Source: Serripes groenlandicus
Taxonomy: Eukaryota; Mollusca; Bivalvia; Cardiida; Cardiidae
Length of the DNA stretch: 64,000 bases
NCBI GenBank assembly: GCA_031761405.1
Contig: JASEVX010000001.1
Span: 23,579,270 to 23,643,269 of the forward strand
Reading direction: 5' to 3'
Below are positions 20,101 to 30,437 of the stretch, one piece after another; the stretch's first letter is position 1; the number at the start of each line of letters is the position of its first letter. Under the pieces are notes generated by a model. That model was not told where the DNA came from. It ran no database searches and saw only the letters and a program-made list of their open reading frames with translations. The position numbers and the translations under genes were made by a program.

Positions 20101-23100
20101 CGTGGAATGTTTTGTACAGCGAGGAATGCAGGACGTGTATGTTGGTAACATTTTGGCTAGAGGAGATTTTTCCAAATGCCCTGGTTTGACAAAAGAATGT
20201 TTTGAAAAACAAAGGAAAAAAGTAAATAAATTACTCGAACAAAGATTTAAAGAAAAGTTTGTGAAATTCAAGGACATTTTTTGGCCACATCATTATTGTT
20301 CTGATATGGTTCATTTAAGCACGGATGTCTCCAAACAGAGAAATAGCGGTATGGCGAGATATTACAATCGCATACGATGTATTCTATGTAAATATTAGTT
20401 AAAGAAATTGTCCACATATCGGATTTAAAAAATAAAGTTGTGTAAAACCAATGTTAGTTTTATATTCCCCTCTAACACCTCTAACACCTATATACTTTCT
20501 TCTCTGTTAATTCGATAAGGAGATTACCGAGAATTGGAGTAACTTTCATAGATTTTCAAATCGCACACGACACCGTTGCCGTTCTAACGGTTATTTTCGT
20601 TATTTTGGACATTGAGAAGTCGATTTCATAAAAAATCTTTTTTTTTTCATATTTTATTGAAAGAAACATATTAATGTATAGTATTAATAATTCATTGATT
20701 ATTAAATAACACAAACAACAATAATACAGGTTGATTTCAGTAATTTGACGTCGATTTCAGTCGATTTCAGTATTCAGGTCGATTTCAGTAAGTCTAGGGA
20801 CCGGTGAGAAAGCGTTTATATGAGGGAAAGGGTTTCGTCTTGATCCCTATCGGATAAGAATGTGGAGCAGTTAGTCGGAAGTATTTCCGGTCACAGTTGT
20901 CTGTGCATATAAGGATTTTGGGATCTGAAGTACTCTTCTTATCTAGAGCTCTGTAAGTCAGTCTTGATTATACAGGACTTATGACATAAAGTTTCTAAAC
21001 AAAAGTTAGATTTATTTTATGTATTTAAATGTCATAGGAATGCAACTTAAATGTTGGAATGAACATCATGGCGTTCAGGGGAACATTCTACAAATTTGCT
21101 TCTTAATCTAACTTAGTGGATCTATAGGCATAAAAAATATCTTATTTTATGAACCATGTCATCAGAAAACTGTTATTCAGAAGTATTGACATAAATATCA
21201 TGTACAATCAAATAATATAGTGGCAGTGGAGCAGTACTGCCAGTCTGGCCCTCTTGAATAATGAATTGACATCACATCAAGTAAAGGTAAAAGATTGCCA
21301 ATTAAATTTCTTCTTTATTTCTATGTAAATAATCAAGTGTCAACCCTCAATTGTCAAGCTTTCTTTAATTTTTACAGATAGAACAACCTATATTATTGAA
21401 AAGAGTTTCCTCTCAGCTATAAAATAACTAAAATTTAAGAAAGTGGGGTTTTTGTTTTGATTTTGCAAGAAAGAAAACAAACTGCAAAGATGATTCTAAT
21501 CATTTTGCACACAATTTGACTGGGCAAAAACTGATTTTCCACATGCTCATTTTTACTATCATACCAGATCAAAATATCAAAATTTATCAAATAAAACGAT
21601 TCCTGTGCATCCTTATTATTACAATGAATTTTAACTGATTGTCATATATTCAATGCAGTCTGGTGAAGGTATGCAATTATTTCTAGGCAGTCACAGGTTT
21701 TTTTAGTGACTATTTGGCGGTTGACCAGCCTGTCTGCAGATGTATTTGGTACCTTTGACCTTAAGGATACAAACTGACAATGTAGGTTGCTAAAATAAAT
21801 AATCATAATTATTCCCACAGTATATGAAACTTTGGTATTAAGCAAAGGTCCAGTCTTGCTCTAATGTCTTGAAATTGGCACCAACTTTTTGTATTTGTTG
21901 AATGTCCTGGCGCAAAGAAAAAATGAGACGGACAGAACCCTGAACAGGCATTATTAAATTAGGAAGCTGTTTTAAAATGGTTGCGGATCTAGAACCTCCT
22001 TGTACTTTTGTCTTTTAAAAAAAATGTTTGTTTTTATCTCTTTTTTCAGATTCGTTTCATCCTGATCCAAAATAGGGCTGGGAAAACCAGGCTTGCAAAA
22101 TGGTATATGCATTTTGATGACGATGAAAAACAAAAATTGATTGAGGAAGTACATGCTGTTGTAACAGTTCGCGATGCAAAACACACAAACTTTGTAGAGG
22201 TACATGATAACTTTTTATACATTATTAATCTGACAGTACTAGCTCAACTGAGCACAACATCCTTAAGGTGAGGTATTGTGATCACCCTGTGTCCGTCATG
22301 CATTGTTATCAACATATACTTTATAACCACTGCCAATTTCAACCAAACTTAATAAGCATATTCGTTTGGTTGTTCTCTTTTAAAGTCTTTTCAAATAATT
22401 AAATTCTATGTAGAATTCTTATTGCTGTGGCATCAGAAACGGGGGTGGGAATAATAATTTCTTCCTGGTACTGTTGGTCTGATTTCAAGATAATTTGACA
22501 AAAATGTTCCTTTGCTGAGTGACACTCTACAATGTCATCATTCTTACCTGATTGTTATTAAACTGAATACATATATTCAACATCATCACCTTTTGTATGA
22601 GTTCATGTTTCACTGACCTAGGTCAAAGGTCAAGGTCACAGTGACTTTTTATATCTCTGTAAAAAGGATATTTTCGCTTTAACAACTTTATTTCTTATCT
22701 GATTGTTATGAAACTGAATACATATGTTCATCAGCAACACCTCTTGTATAAGTTCAAAGGTCATCGACTATAATACATCTGTGCCATACAACATCATCGT
22801 TAAAGCCACTTTGTTTCTTATCTGATTGTAATGATACTTAACACACGTGTTCACCACTATCGCCTCTTGTATGAGTTTGCCTTTCACTGACCTAGATAAA
22901 TGTTCAAGACCACAGCGTCTTTTATAAGTTGTACCAAATGACGTCATCACTCTTGCGACTTTATTTCTAATCCAATTGTTATGAAACTAAATAATATGTA
23001 ATCTCTTCTTGTACAAGTTTGAATCACATCAACCTAGATCAAAGTTCAAGCTTAGAATGACTTTATTATATTTGTATAAAACGACTTCATTGCTCTAGCA

Positions 23101-26010
23101 CTTTCATTTGTGGACAAAATTCCTTCAAATTCCATACACAGCTTCATGGTCAAGAGAGTCTGGAGGGGTTTGTGTTTTATCAAGCTAAGTCGAATTTCAA
23201 CGGTCAAGGTCACATTGGCTATAATGTGTCTGTATGAAACAACTTCATCGCTCTAGCACGTTCATTTTTAGACAGAATTCCTTCATACCTCATACACTGG
23301 TACATTGTAAAGTGAGCTTGGATGGTAGACAGAATTCGTCCATACCTCATACACTGGTACATTGTAAAGTGAGCTTGGACGGGTTCCCGTCTCATTGATC
23401 TAGGTCAAATAGGTCACAGTGACTATAATACATCTGTATGAAAAAAACCTGTGAGGGGATTTGTATCATTAGCTTTGCTCTTGTTTGCTTGTGAATTATC
23501 CTCTCCTTTAAAGGCTAAGGTGTGCAAATCTCCCTATAGATATATAGAATATGTCTGTATTCTTTTTGAACACCCACAGGAATTGAAATGATGCATATTG
23601 AGATGAAATATTTGGAAAATTATATGAACTTAGGTGTGCAATTAAGATAACCGGAAGAAAAGTATAAAACTTAGTGCAAAGTTGGAAGCAGCGTTTGTAT
23701 ATTTCAAGAAGAACTTAAAAATGTGTATTGCCTATTGCAGATGTTGCATCAGTGCTCCATTTTGCATAGTCTTATGACTGCCTTTGACAGGGCTGTAAAT
23801 TGATCTTACAATAATATTTCTTCTTGAAATTTTCTGTAAAGATTGGTCAGTCAAACTTTCATGTATTTGATAAGACATTGTTTAACCCTCTCCCACATAC
23901 AACAAATCTACTGCACAACTTTTAAAACATTTATTCGAAAATATGGAAACTTTATAAAAGAACACTTATTGAATTTAAAAAAGATTGTGTCAAAGGGGGA
24001 AATTACTCATCATGAGCAATTTCTCCTTTTGTCACAATGTTTTCAAAAGTAGTCTGCTGCAGAGGCGTCAAAAAAGAGTTTGTATGTGGGAAAGGGTTAA
24101 TACACCTATTATACAAGCCAAATCTTCATCGTAACATCTTGTTTAAATGATATGTCTATCTTGTTTTACAGTTCAGAAATTTCAAGATTGTGTACAGACG
24201 ATATGCTGGGCTGTACTTCTGCATATGTGTAGATGTAAATGATAACAACTTAGCCTACCTTGAAGCTATACATAATTTTGTTGAAGTTCTAAATGAGTAC
24301 TTTCACAACGTCTGTGAATTAGATCTGGTCTTCAATTTTTATAAGGTAAGAATAGAGCCAAAGAATAACAGTTCACATTGTGTGATGTACTTTCTGTGAC
24401 AATTTAGAATTCTTAAATCTTTCCCTCATAGACGCTTTCTGACGCATCTGCAGCAGACGACTTGAAAAAATTGTAACAAAAGGAGAAATTGCTCAAAACA
24501 AGCAATTTTTCCTTTTGCCACAATGTTTTCAATTTTTTTCAGTAATTATACCTACAATCATAGAGATTTTCAAGTAAACATTTTCAAAGTCGTGTGCTGC
24601 AGATTTGTTGTATGTGGGAAAGGGTTAAAGTTCAAAACATCTAAAGAAGAAATGGCTTGAAGAATAGGTAAGGTTATCATGAGAAACCTGTACATGTCTA
24701 TAACTCGTCCAGCCATCTTAACATGACTTATTACTCCTTTTTGAATCTTGGATAAATTTTGTTTCTTAACAACGACTTCAAAAACATATTGGCAAAAATT
24801 TGAAAAATCTCCCTGAATAAAGGTTTAACCCTTTCCCTCATATACACACTTTCTGACGCCTCTGCAGCAGACAGCTTTTTGAAAACATAGTGACAAAAGA
24901 AGAAATTGCTCAAACCGAGCAATTTCTCCTTTTGCCACAATGTTTTCCACTTTTAGTCGTAGGTTATCCATTCAATTCTAGAGATTTTTTATTTTTTGAC
25001 AAAACATGTTCAAAGTCGTCTGCTGCAGAATTGTCGTATGAGGGAAAGGGTTTGAGATTAAATACAGTTGAAAACAAACATTGTGGCAAAAGGAGAAATT
25101 GCCACAATGTTTTCAAAAGTCTTCTGCTGCATATGGAAGTGGAAAAGGGTAACCCTTTACCTTATACAACATTTGACATCTTTAATAGCAGACGACTTTT
25201 GAGAACAGTGTGGGAAATTTCTCAAAATGACTCGATATCAAAATAACTGTAGTTTTCAAAATATTATATTGATCTAAAACAATGTTTTCAAAACATAAAA
25301 TATCATACATGTATCGGGTAAATGAATAATGTACAAATTTGATAGAAACCATTCCCACATGAAGATGCTTTCTGATGCCTCTGAAGCAGTCAACTTTTGA
25401 AAACATTGTCACAAAATCAAAAATCGCTCATGATGAAAAATTTCTCCTATTGACAGTGTTTTCAACTCATTTAAAGAGATCATCCATATTTTCAAAGTTG
25501 TCTGCTGCAGATTTGCTGTATGCGGGCAAGAGTTGAAACACTTGATCATCATATAATTCCTGTGTAATGCAAGTGCTATGAGCATGTTATGCATTTTGCA
25601 TTTGTGATTGGTGTTGAACCCATTCCCACATATAGATGCTTTCTGACACTTATGCAGCAGACGACTTTTGAAAAGTTTGTGGCAATAGAAGAAATTGCTA
25701 TACAAGCAATTTCTCCTTTTGTCACACCATTTTCAACTCTTTTCAATAATTATACTTTCATTTATAAGGTTTTCCCATATTTTTGCCAATACAAAATCAG
25801 TCGTCTGCAGCAGATTAGTTGTATGTGAGAAAGTGTAAAGTATTTAATGAAAGCATCGGCTCTTGTGTGCAGTTCTTTATTTAAATATGTTTGATTTTGC
25901 TTTTGTAGGTTTACAGTGTGGTGGATGAGATGTTTTCGGCTGGAGAAATTCGAGAGACAAGTCAGACAAAAGTTCTAAAACAATTACTTATGTTATCATC
26001 ATTAGAATAG
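17138..26010 (+). CDS. AP2S1: AP-2 complex subunit sigma (complete, 4 exons)
   Basis: Small sigma chain of the clathrin adaptor AP-2, which links cargo tails and clathrin at the plasma membrane during endocytosis. Exons 17138-17140, 22050-22199, 24172-24345 and 25909-26010 join in frame into 142 codons plus TAG, the length of the vertebrate protein. The product begins [20 protein letters not shown] and contains [18 protein letters not shown] and [20 protein letters not shown], near-identical to the family; the last exon has [18 protein letters not shown]. All introns are GT/AG and fall between codons. Exon 1 holds only the ATG, chosen because family members start directly with MIRF and no other start fits. 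Intron 1 (about 4.9 kb) contains a MITE split by a 3.0 kb DNA transposon; introns 2 and 3 carry more MITEs and a tandem-repeat array. Identity is firm; transcript ends are not known. Confidence 0.96.
17783..18060 (+). repeat. Left terminal inverted repeat of the OTU/SGNH transposon
   Basis: Pairs with 20517-20803. It has four copies of an ACTGAAATC(G/A)AC iteron in the first 75 bp, then a poly-A tract and a segment shared almost base for base with the other end. A direct repeat, TCTAACACCTATATACTT, sits just inside both TIRs (about 18090 and 20480) in the same orientation. Confidence 0.9.
18595..19112 (+). repeat. 219 bp tandem repeat, about 2.4 copies
   Basis: The segment beginning ATTACCGAAATAGAGTCTGT recurs at 18603, 18822 and 19041, exactly 219 bp apart and nearly identical. 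Each copy includes the 13 bp palindrome TCACGGGCCGTGA. It lies between the left TIR and the OTU-like ORF. An open frame across the third copy is not considered coding. Confidence 0.9.
19318..19977 (-). CDS. OTU-like (vertnin-like) cysteine protease domain protein of a transposon
   Basis: 219-codon intact ORF. OTU enzymes are deubiquitinating cysteine proteases. The sequence shows the active-site block [17 protein letters not shown] with Asp36 and Cys39, a helical stretch ([11 protein letters not shown]) typical of vertnin/OTU-like invertebrate proteins, and a C-terminal ANHFIPLV block with His178 where the catalytic His is expected. The likely true start is Met19 or Met24, because the first ~18 codons overlap the SGNH ORF on the other strand. 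It lies inside a TIR transposon, so it is element-encoded or captured. Family assignment rests on the DGNC and NHF motifs; activity is inferred. Confidence 0.7.
   Translation of the reverse strand: MWSVRKPPLPRNKTSLSSMYHPVMNLEYTPLKTVGDGNCMYRAISLALCGIEDFHVYLRLLTCLELILNKSSYCTKSKHNDFINDVRVVTSPYDTLVADAIHDTSYSELAHIYALSAALKQPIGSYFPPQFNVELSAAFTRTVYGSQVCAKSQSKVKLMLMWTSMFAPVMLDKFTANHFIPLVKCAMYVDTSNVKFNVTSLSDFSFISDITSVRDAGSY
19922..20398 (+). CDS. SGNH/GDSL hydrolase-like protein, N-terminally truncated, in a transposon
   Basis: 158-codon ORF. SGNH hydrolases are esterases with Ser, Gly, Asn and His in four blocks. Visible: [11 protein letters not shown] (Gly block II candidate), [14 protein letters not shown] with GGND at residues 40-43 (block III) and SDMVHLS with Asp128/His131 (block V). 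Block I with the GDS serine is missing, so the copy is truncated or has an unrecognised upstream exon. It overlaps the 5' end of the divergent OTU ORF by 56 bp. A possible AATAAA lies just downstream, near 20431. Confidence 0.65.
   Translation: MDDKDVLFLGKGGLRTDHMDNRMLNRAQRCKTRVAFVHIGGNDISPYSSPYDIFRRIEAIVECFVQRGMQDVYVGNILARGDFSKCPGLTKECFEKQRKKVNKLLEQRFKEKFVKFKDIFWPHHYCSDMVHLSTDVSKQRNSGMARYYNRIRCILCKY
20517..20803 (-). repeat. Right terminal inverted repeat of the OTU/SGNH transposon
   Basis: Reverse complement of 17783-18060 with few differences, again with several GATTTCAGT iterons at the outer end. Confidence 0.9.
22050..22199 (+). CDS. AP2S1: AP2S1 exon 2
   Basis: Acceptor TTTTTTCAG before 22050, donor GTACAT at 22200. 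50 codons, from [12 protein letters not shown] to HTNFVE. The basic residues of the N-terminal longin-like fold are kept. Confidence 0.96.
22530..23460 (+). repeat. Family-D tandem repeats in AP2S1 intron 2
   Basis: Units of about 125-150 bp with TTCTTATCTGATTGTTATGA, CACCTCTTGTATGAGTT and GACCTAGGTCAAAGGTCAAG. Four clear units, then decayed ones; a ~60 bp block (CATACCTCATACACTGGTAC) is duplicated near 23283 and 23340. Confidence 0.7.
23882..24100 (+). mobile_element. TTAA-MITE, AP2S1 intron 2
   Basis: CCCACATAC subtype, TTAA at both ends; ends about 70 bp before exon 3. Confidence 0.85.
24172..24345 (+). CDS. AP2S1: AP2S1 exon 3
   Basis: Acceptor TTGTTTTACAG, donor GTAAGA at 24346. 58 codons from [13 protein letters not shown] to [13 protein letters not shown] begins only 69 bp after the exon. 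Confidence 0.96.
24414..24628 (-). mobile_element. TTAA-MITE, AP2S1 intron 3
   Basis: TTAA both sides, CATAGACGCTTTCTGACGC end first; ends TATGTGGGAAAGGGTTAA. Confidence 0.85.
24825..25054 (-). mobile_element. TTAA-MITE, AP2S1 intron 3
   Basis: Near-full copy; the right TTAA has decayed to TTTG. Followed (25075-25250) by two partial copies. Confidence 0.82.
25347..25537 (-). mobile_element. Decayed TTAA-MITE, AP2S1 intron 3
   Basis: CCATTCCCACATGAAGATGC to GCTGTATGCGGGCAAGAG; central hairpin partly kept. Confidence 0.65.
25615..25838 (-). mobile_element. TTAA-MITE, 70 bp before AP2S1 exon 4
   Basis: CCCATTCCCACATATAGATG to TTGTATGTGAGAAAGTG; both ends decayed. Confidence 0.7.
25909..26010 (+). 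CDS. AP2S1: AP2S1 exon 4 and stop
   Basis: Acceptor GCTTTTGTAG. 33 codons then TAG at 26008-26010; the product ends [10 protein letters not shown]. It differs from the vertebrate tail at a few positions (MFSAGE for MFLAGE, LSSLE for LQSLE). Possible AATAAA signals lie at 27225-27230, 27641-27646 and 27653-27658. Confidence 0.95.
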   Translation, partial: VYSVVDEMFSAGEIRETSQTKVLKQLLMLSSLE

Positions 26011-26129
26011 TTGAAGCTCTGAAATGAAATACTCGATCTGTTATGCGTGATAAGAATGTTAAAAAGGGGATGAGAGACATAAACTTTGTATAATTATAAA
26101 AATCATAACACATGTTCATTTCTTCATTA

Positions 26130-26443
26130 ACACTTTCGCACCTGCAGACGCTTTTTGACGCAATAGCAGCAGACGACTTTTGAATTTTTTTTTTAACAAT
26201 GAAGCTATCTTTTATGGAGATTTTTCAAGTTTTTGTCACTATGTTTTCCAAGTCGTCTGCTGCAGATTTGTTGTATGTGGGAAAGAATAAACACTTTCCA
26301 CATAAAACAAATCTGCAGCAGATGCCTTTGAAATCATCAAGCAAAAATATGGAAAATGTCTTTTATATTGTGGCAAAAGGAGAAATTGCTAGTTGTGTGC
26401 TGCAGAGGTGTCGGTAAGCATCTACATGTGGAAAAAGGGTTAA
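26130..26443. mobile_element. Two decayed TTAA-MITEs in the AP2S1 3' region
   Basis: 26130-26288 (CACTTTCGCACCTGCAGACG to TATGTGGGAAAG) and 26288-26443 (CACTTTCCACATAAAAC to ACATGTGGAAAAAGGGTTAA), in opposite orientation. They may lie within the AP2S1 3' UTR. Confidence 0.7.
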
Positions 26444-26947
26444 AAACTTGTTGTGTATTAGATAAGTGTGACTATTTCATACATACAAACATGGTCTACA
26501 ATGTTGGAGGATGTGAAAGGACATGACGAGCATTCTTATTAGGTTTGCATTTTGTCCGGGCCATATCATTCCAAATTTGGTATGCACATAACTAAATTAG
26601 GTCACATTGACCGTGAACCGATATCAGGACAAAACAAATACATTTTGGGTTGAGGACGTGATACATGATACAAGAATAAGGCGGCATCACGTCTATATGA
26701 GCCTATGCAACTGCAGCGAAGGTTCAGGTCTTGTTTTAATGACATTATAATGTGTGGTTAAAGACCCTTAACAAACCTCTCCCCTTATGAAGTATTTTGT
26801 ATCATAATCCTCTGCTCCAAGAAAACATTCTTGTCCCTTAAATGCCATTCTTAGGGCCATCTGAGGGAAAGGAGATTTGTTTACTTTAAACAATATCTCC
26901 TCTTCTTTCAATGTTTTGAAATATGATTGCTATGAGGATATTCGTCT

Positions 26948-27123
26948 TTAACCCTTTCCCACAAACCACAAATTTGTTACAGACAACTTAGAAAACATTG
27001 AAACTTTTCAATTAAAACATAATTACTAAAGGAGAAGTTGCTCATTATGATCATGAGTAATTTCTCTTTTTGTCTGTCTGCTGCAGAGGCGTCAAAAAGC
27101 ATCTGCATGTGAGAAAGGGTTAA
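26948..27123 (+). mobile_element. TTAA-MITE, internally shortened
   Basis: TTAA at both ends; only 176 bp. Confidence 0.8.
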
Positions 27124-28798
27124 CATGTACACAACAAGTGTTCAGATTGACTGGCCAGCAGACAGATATTTATTGTATCATAGATTCCTCTACATTCCAT
27201 TTATCGGTGAATACTTTCAATAATAATAAATGTCTGTTTGTGTTCAATAACATGATTGGATAAAAAGCATAAGAGGTCTTAAGGCCCTGGATCGCTCACC
27301 TGCATTTACAAAGAAAAATGCCATTCAAACAAATCTGAAAGTGCTGGTCTGATTTTAAAACAATTTGTCAGAAGTTTTCTCTACAAACTTTCAGCCATAT
27401 TGGCGACCAGGTGGCGTCATCAAAAAGGGGGGGTAAAATGACAAATCTAAAAACTCTTAAACCTGTAAGTCTGAAAACATTGCTCGATTTGCTCCAATGT
27501 TTTCAATAGATTGATGCTGCAAAAGGCATCAGAGGTGTCTGGTTACAGGAACATTTTGTAAAAATTACTGATTTATTATATCTGTAGAATGGAATATTAT
27601 TATAGTAGTTACATATTACGATTGTGCAATTATTGTATAAAATAAATGTGTAAATAAAAGTTGCTTTAGTTCTAGCTAAACCCTAAAATCTAAATGTTAA
27701 GGATGAACCTGTATTGCTCACCTAAATATGTTAACTGATGGCAGACATATTGTGCAGTCGGCTCAAAAGGTTTGAGCAATTTGAGTAGACAGCCACAGAG
27801 ATAAGGGTTTTTTTTTATCTGTTTGGATCGCAGTCTGTCTGTGGTCAACATTTCAAACAACATCTTGTAACCACTTGGCCAATTTCAGTTAAACCTGACA
27901 GGTATGTTTCTTGGTGCGCCACTTTCGAAACTTTTTTAAGATTTACATTCTATGTAGAATTTTTGTTGCTGTGAAATCAGAAAAGGGGGGAAAAGTATCA
28001 CTCCACTGTCATGAAGCCAAATAACCTTATACGCTTTTGGCATAAAGGGTAGAACAGCCTTACCCTCTGGTGGCCATGCTTTTTGACTAAGCAACATTGC
28101 TTGAGGGAATCTGGTAGAGGGTCGCCAATCGCTATAGTAACATTTCAGTGCAATAATTAGAAAATTGCTAGTTGGTTCTTTAGGCTAAACAGCTCAGCTT
28201 GAAAGACACCAAAGGAACAAACTACTGAACATCTTAAAAAGTGACAAACTGTCAAAATTACACCCGTCGGGTAAACATTACTCTGGAACAACTCAGTTAT
28301 CTGGCCTGTCTTTTTACACAACCCTGGTGTTATGCCCATGAAGATTGAATAAGAACTGTTAAAGTTAAAGAGCGGACAAGGTATACTTATCAAACATTTG
28401 TTAATTCAAGGGCAATGACTTGAGTGCCTTGGGCGATTATGCTGGTTATTGAATTTAGCCATCAAACAAAAGTTGTTCATCAAGGCTGACTTGGCTCGTT
28501 AACCATTATGTCAATAAACATGTTTAGCAAGTTTGGTGAAGAAAAAAGTTTGACTTTGAGAGCGGGCAATGCAAATTTTAACAATTTGTTATAATTCAAG
28601 GGCCATAACTCAAACATGTTTTTGCTGGTTATCACCCTTGGCATAGATATTATTCCCACAAAGTTTTGTGAAGATTGAATGTAAACTAGAGGCGGAACAA
28701 CATGTGTACTTTGCACGCTCTCTGTGGTGGCCACATTTTTTACCAATGAACATAACTTGGAAGGAATCTGGAGCAAGGTCAAACTAGGAAGTTTTCCA
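27124..28798. other. Mosaic of degenerate Helentron-like pieces, no gene
   Basis: Recognisable bits: GCCCTGGATCGCTCACCTG near 27282, TGTGGCCAATTTC-type segments near 27880, and reverse-oriented pieces at 28000-28140 and 28700-28790. Two AATAAA signals (27641, 27653) could serve AP2S1. Confidence 0.4.
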
Positions 28799-30437
28799 TA
28801 AGAGGACCATGATGGTCCTATATCGCTCACCTGCTTTAATCAAACTTAAAAAGTTTTCATTGTTCTTCGTCTATACATATCGTCGGAAAACAAGCAACAC
28901 CCCCCTGGTGGCCATGTTTATCATCCTATCAAAATAATTTGAAGTCTTAGTAGAGGGGCACCCAAAGAACATTTATGGCAAATGGACAAGAATATTTTTA
29001 AAGTGTTTACCTTAACAAGTCTGTAAAACAAGTGATCCCAACCATGTTTGACACCAGTGCTATAATAATTTGACCAATCTTGATGAAGATGAAGATGAAG
29101 TTAGATTTCAAATATTAAACTTTTAGACAAGATTTATAAAGTTTTTCCCTATACGAGTCTATGTGAAACAAGTGACCCCCAGGGGAGGGGTCATTTTTGA
29201 CCCCATGGCTATATTTTGAACAATCTTGGTAGGGATCCACTAGATGATGCTACATACCAATATTAAAGGCCTGAGCCCTTCACTTTTAGACAAGAAGATT
29301 TTTAAAGTTTTTCCCCTAAATGAGTCTATGTAAAACAAAAGACCCCGAGGAGTCATTTTTGACTATAGGGCTATAATTTAAACAAGCTTGGTAGAAGTCC
29401 ACTAGATGATGCTACATACCAAATATCTTTTAGACAAGAAGACTTTTTAAGTTTTTTCCCTATATGAGTCCATGTAAAACAAGTGAACCCTAGGGAGGGG
29501 TAAATTTTGACCCCAGGGCTATAATTTAAACAATCTAGGTAGAGGTCCACTAGATGATGCTGCATACCAAATATCAAAGGCCTGTGCCTTCTACTTTTAG
29601 ACAATGAGATTTTTAAAGTTTTTCCCCTATCTATGTCAAACAAGTGACCCCCGGGGAGGGGTAATTTTTGACCCCAGGGCTATTATTTGAAAATCTTGGT
29701 CGAGGTCCACTAGATAAAGCTACATATCAAATGCCTGGGTCCTCTACTTTTAGACAAGAAGAATTTTTAAGTTTTTTCACTATATGAGGCTATGTAAAAC
29801 AATAGACCCCAGGGCTATAATTTGAACAATCTTGGTAGAGGTCCACTTGATGATGCTACATACCCAATATCAAAGGCCTGGGCCCTCTACTTTTAGGCAA
29901 GAAGATTTTTTCTGTATATGAGTCTATGTAAAACAATAGACACCAGGGCTATAATTTGAATAATTTTGGAGGTCCACTAGATGATGATACATACCCAATA
30001 TCAAAGGCCTGGGCCCTCTACTTTTAGACAAGAAGATTTTTTAAAATTTTCCCCTATACGAGTCTATGTAAAACAAGTGACCCCCGGGATGGGGTAATTT
30101 TTTACCCAGGGCTATAATTTGAACAATCTTGTTAGAGGTCCACTAGATGATGCTACATACCAAATATCAATGGCCTGGGCCTTCTACTTTCAGACAAGAA
30201 GATTTTTTAAGTTTTGGTTAATTCCCCCTTTTTTTTTGCCGTGGCAACCAAAGTTCTGCATGGAATAGAATGATTTGAACAAGCTTGAAAGAGATCCACC
30301 CAAGGAACATTCCTGTAAAATTATTTTGAATTTGGTTAATTGGTTTAGGAGGAGAAGTCGTTTGTAGGAAAATGTGAACGGACCGACGGTGAGCGATCAC
30401 AAAAGCTCACCTTGCACTTTGTGCATAGGTGAGCTAA
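28799..30437 (+). mobile_element. Helentron-like element with family-A tandem repeats
   Basis: 5' end AAGAGGACCATGATGGTCCT then ATCGCTCACCTG; 3' hairpin GCTCACCTTGCACTTTGTGC then GGTGAGCTAA. Inside, seven copies of a 125-165 bp unit marked by GGTCCACTAGATGATGCTAC (near 29236, 29396, 29548, 29705, 29848, 29973, 30137) with GTGACCCC..GGGGAGGGGT blocks. No ORF. Confidence 0.8.

Larger units (their letters stand above)
17783..20803. mobile_element. 3.0 kb TIR DNA transposon carrying OTU-like and SGNH-like ORFs
   Basis: The inverted repeats match for 278-287 bp (17783-18060 and 20517-20803). The left end reads GGGTCCCTAGATTTACTG; the right-end complement reads CGGTCCCTAGACTTACTG. The 9 bp GTGAGAAAG flanks both sides (17774-17782, 20804-20812) as a target duplication. 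The host site is a TTAA-MITE in AP2S1 intron 1. The TIRs contain several ACTGAAATC-type iterons. Inside are a 219 bp tandem repeat, an OTU-like ORF on the - strand and an SGNH-like ORF on the + strand. No transposase is recognised, so the copy is probably non-autonomous. A 9 bp duplication with long TIRs fits Mutator-like elements best; KDZ-type elements are an alternative. Confidence 0.9.
17576..20835 (+). mobile_element. TTAA-MITE split by the OTU/SGNH transposon
   Basis: 17576-17782 and 20813-20835 join as one MITE (..GAGGC + GTGAGAAAG + CGTTTATATGAGGGAAAGGG). The right TTAA has decayed to TTTC. Confidence 0.85.

Noticed and set aside
28799..30437. CRISPR-like regular repeats
   Set aside because: Units of about 125-165 bp are degenerate, head-to-tail and lack spacers of constant size; it is a satellite-type array in a eukaryotic mobile element.
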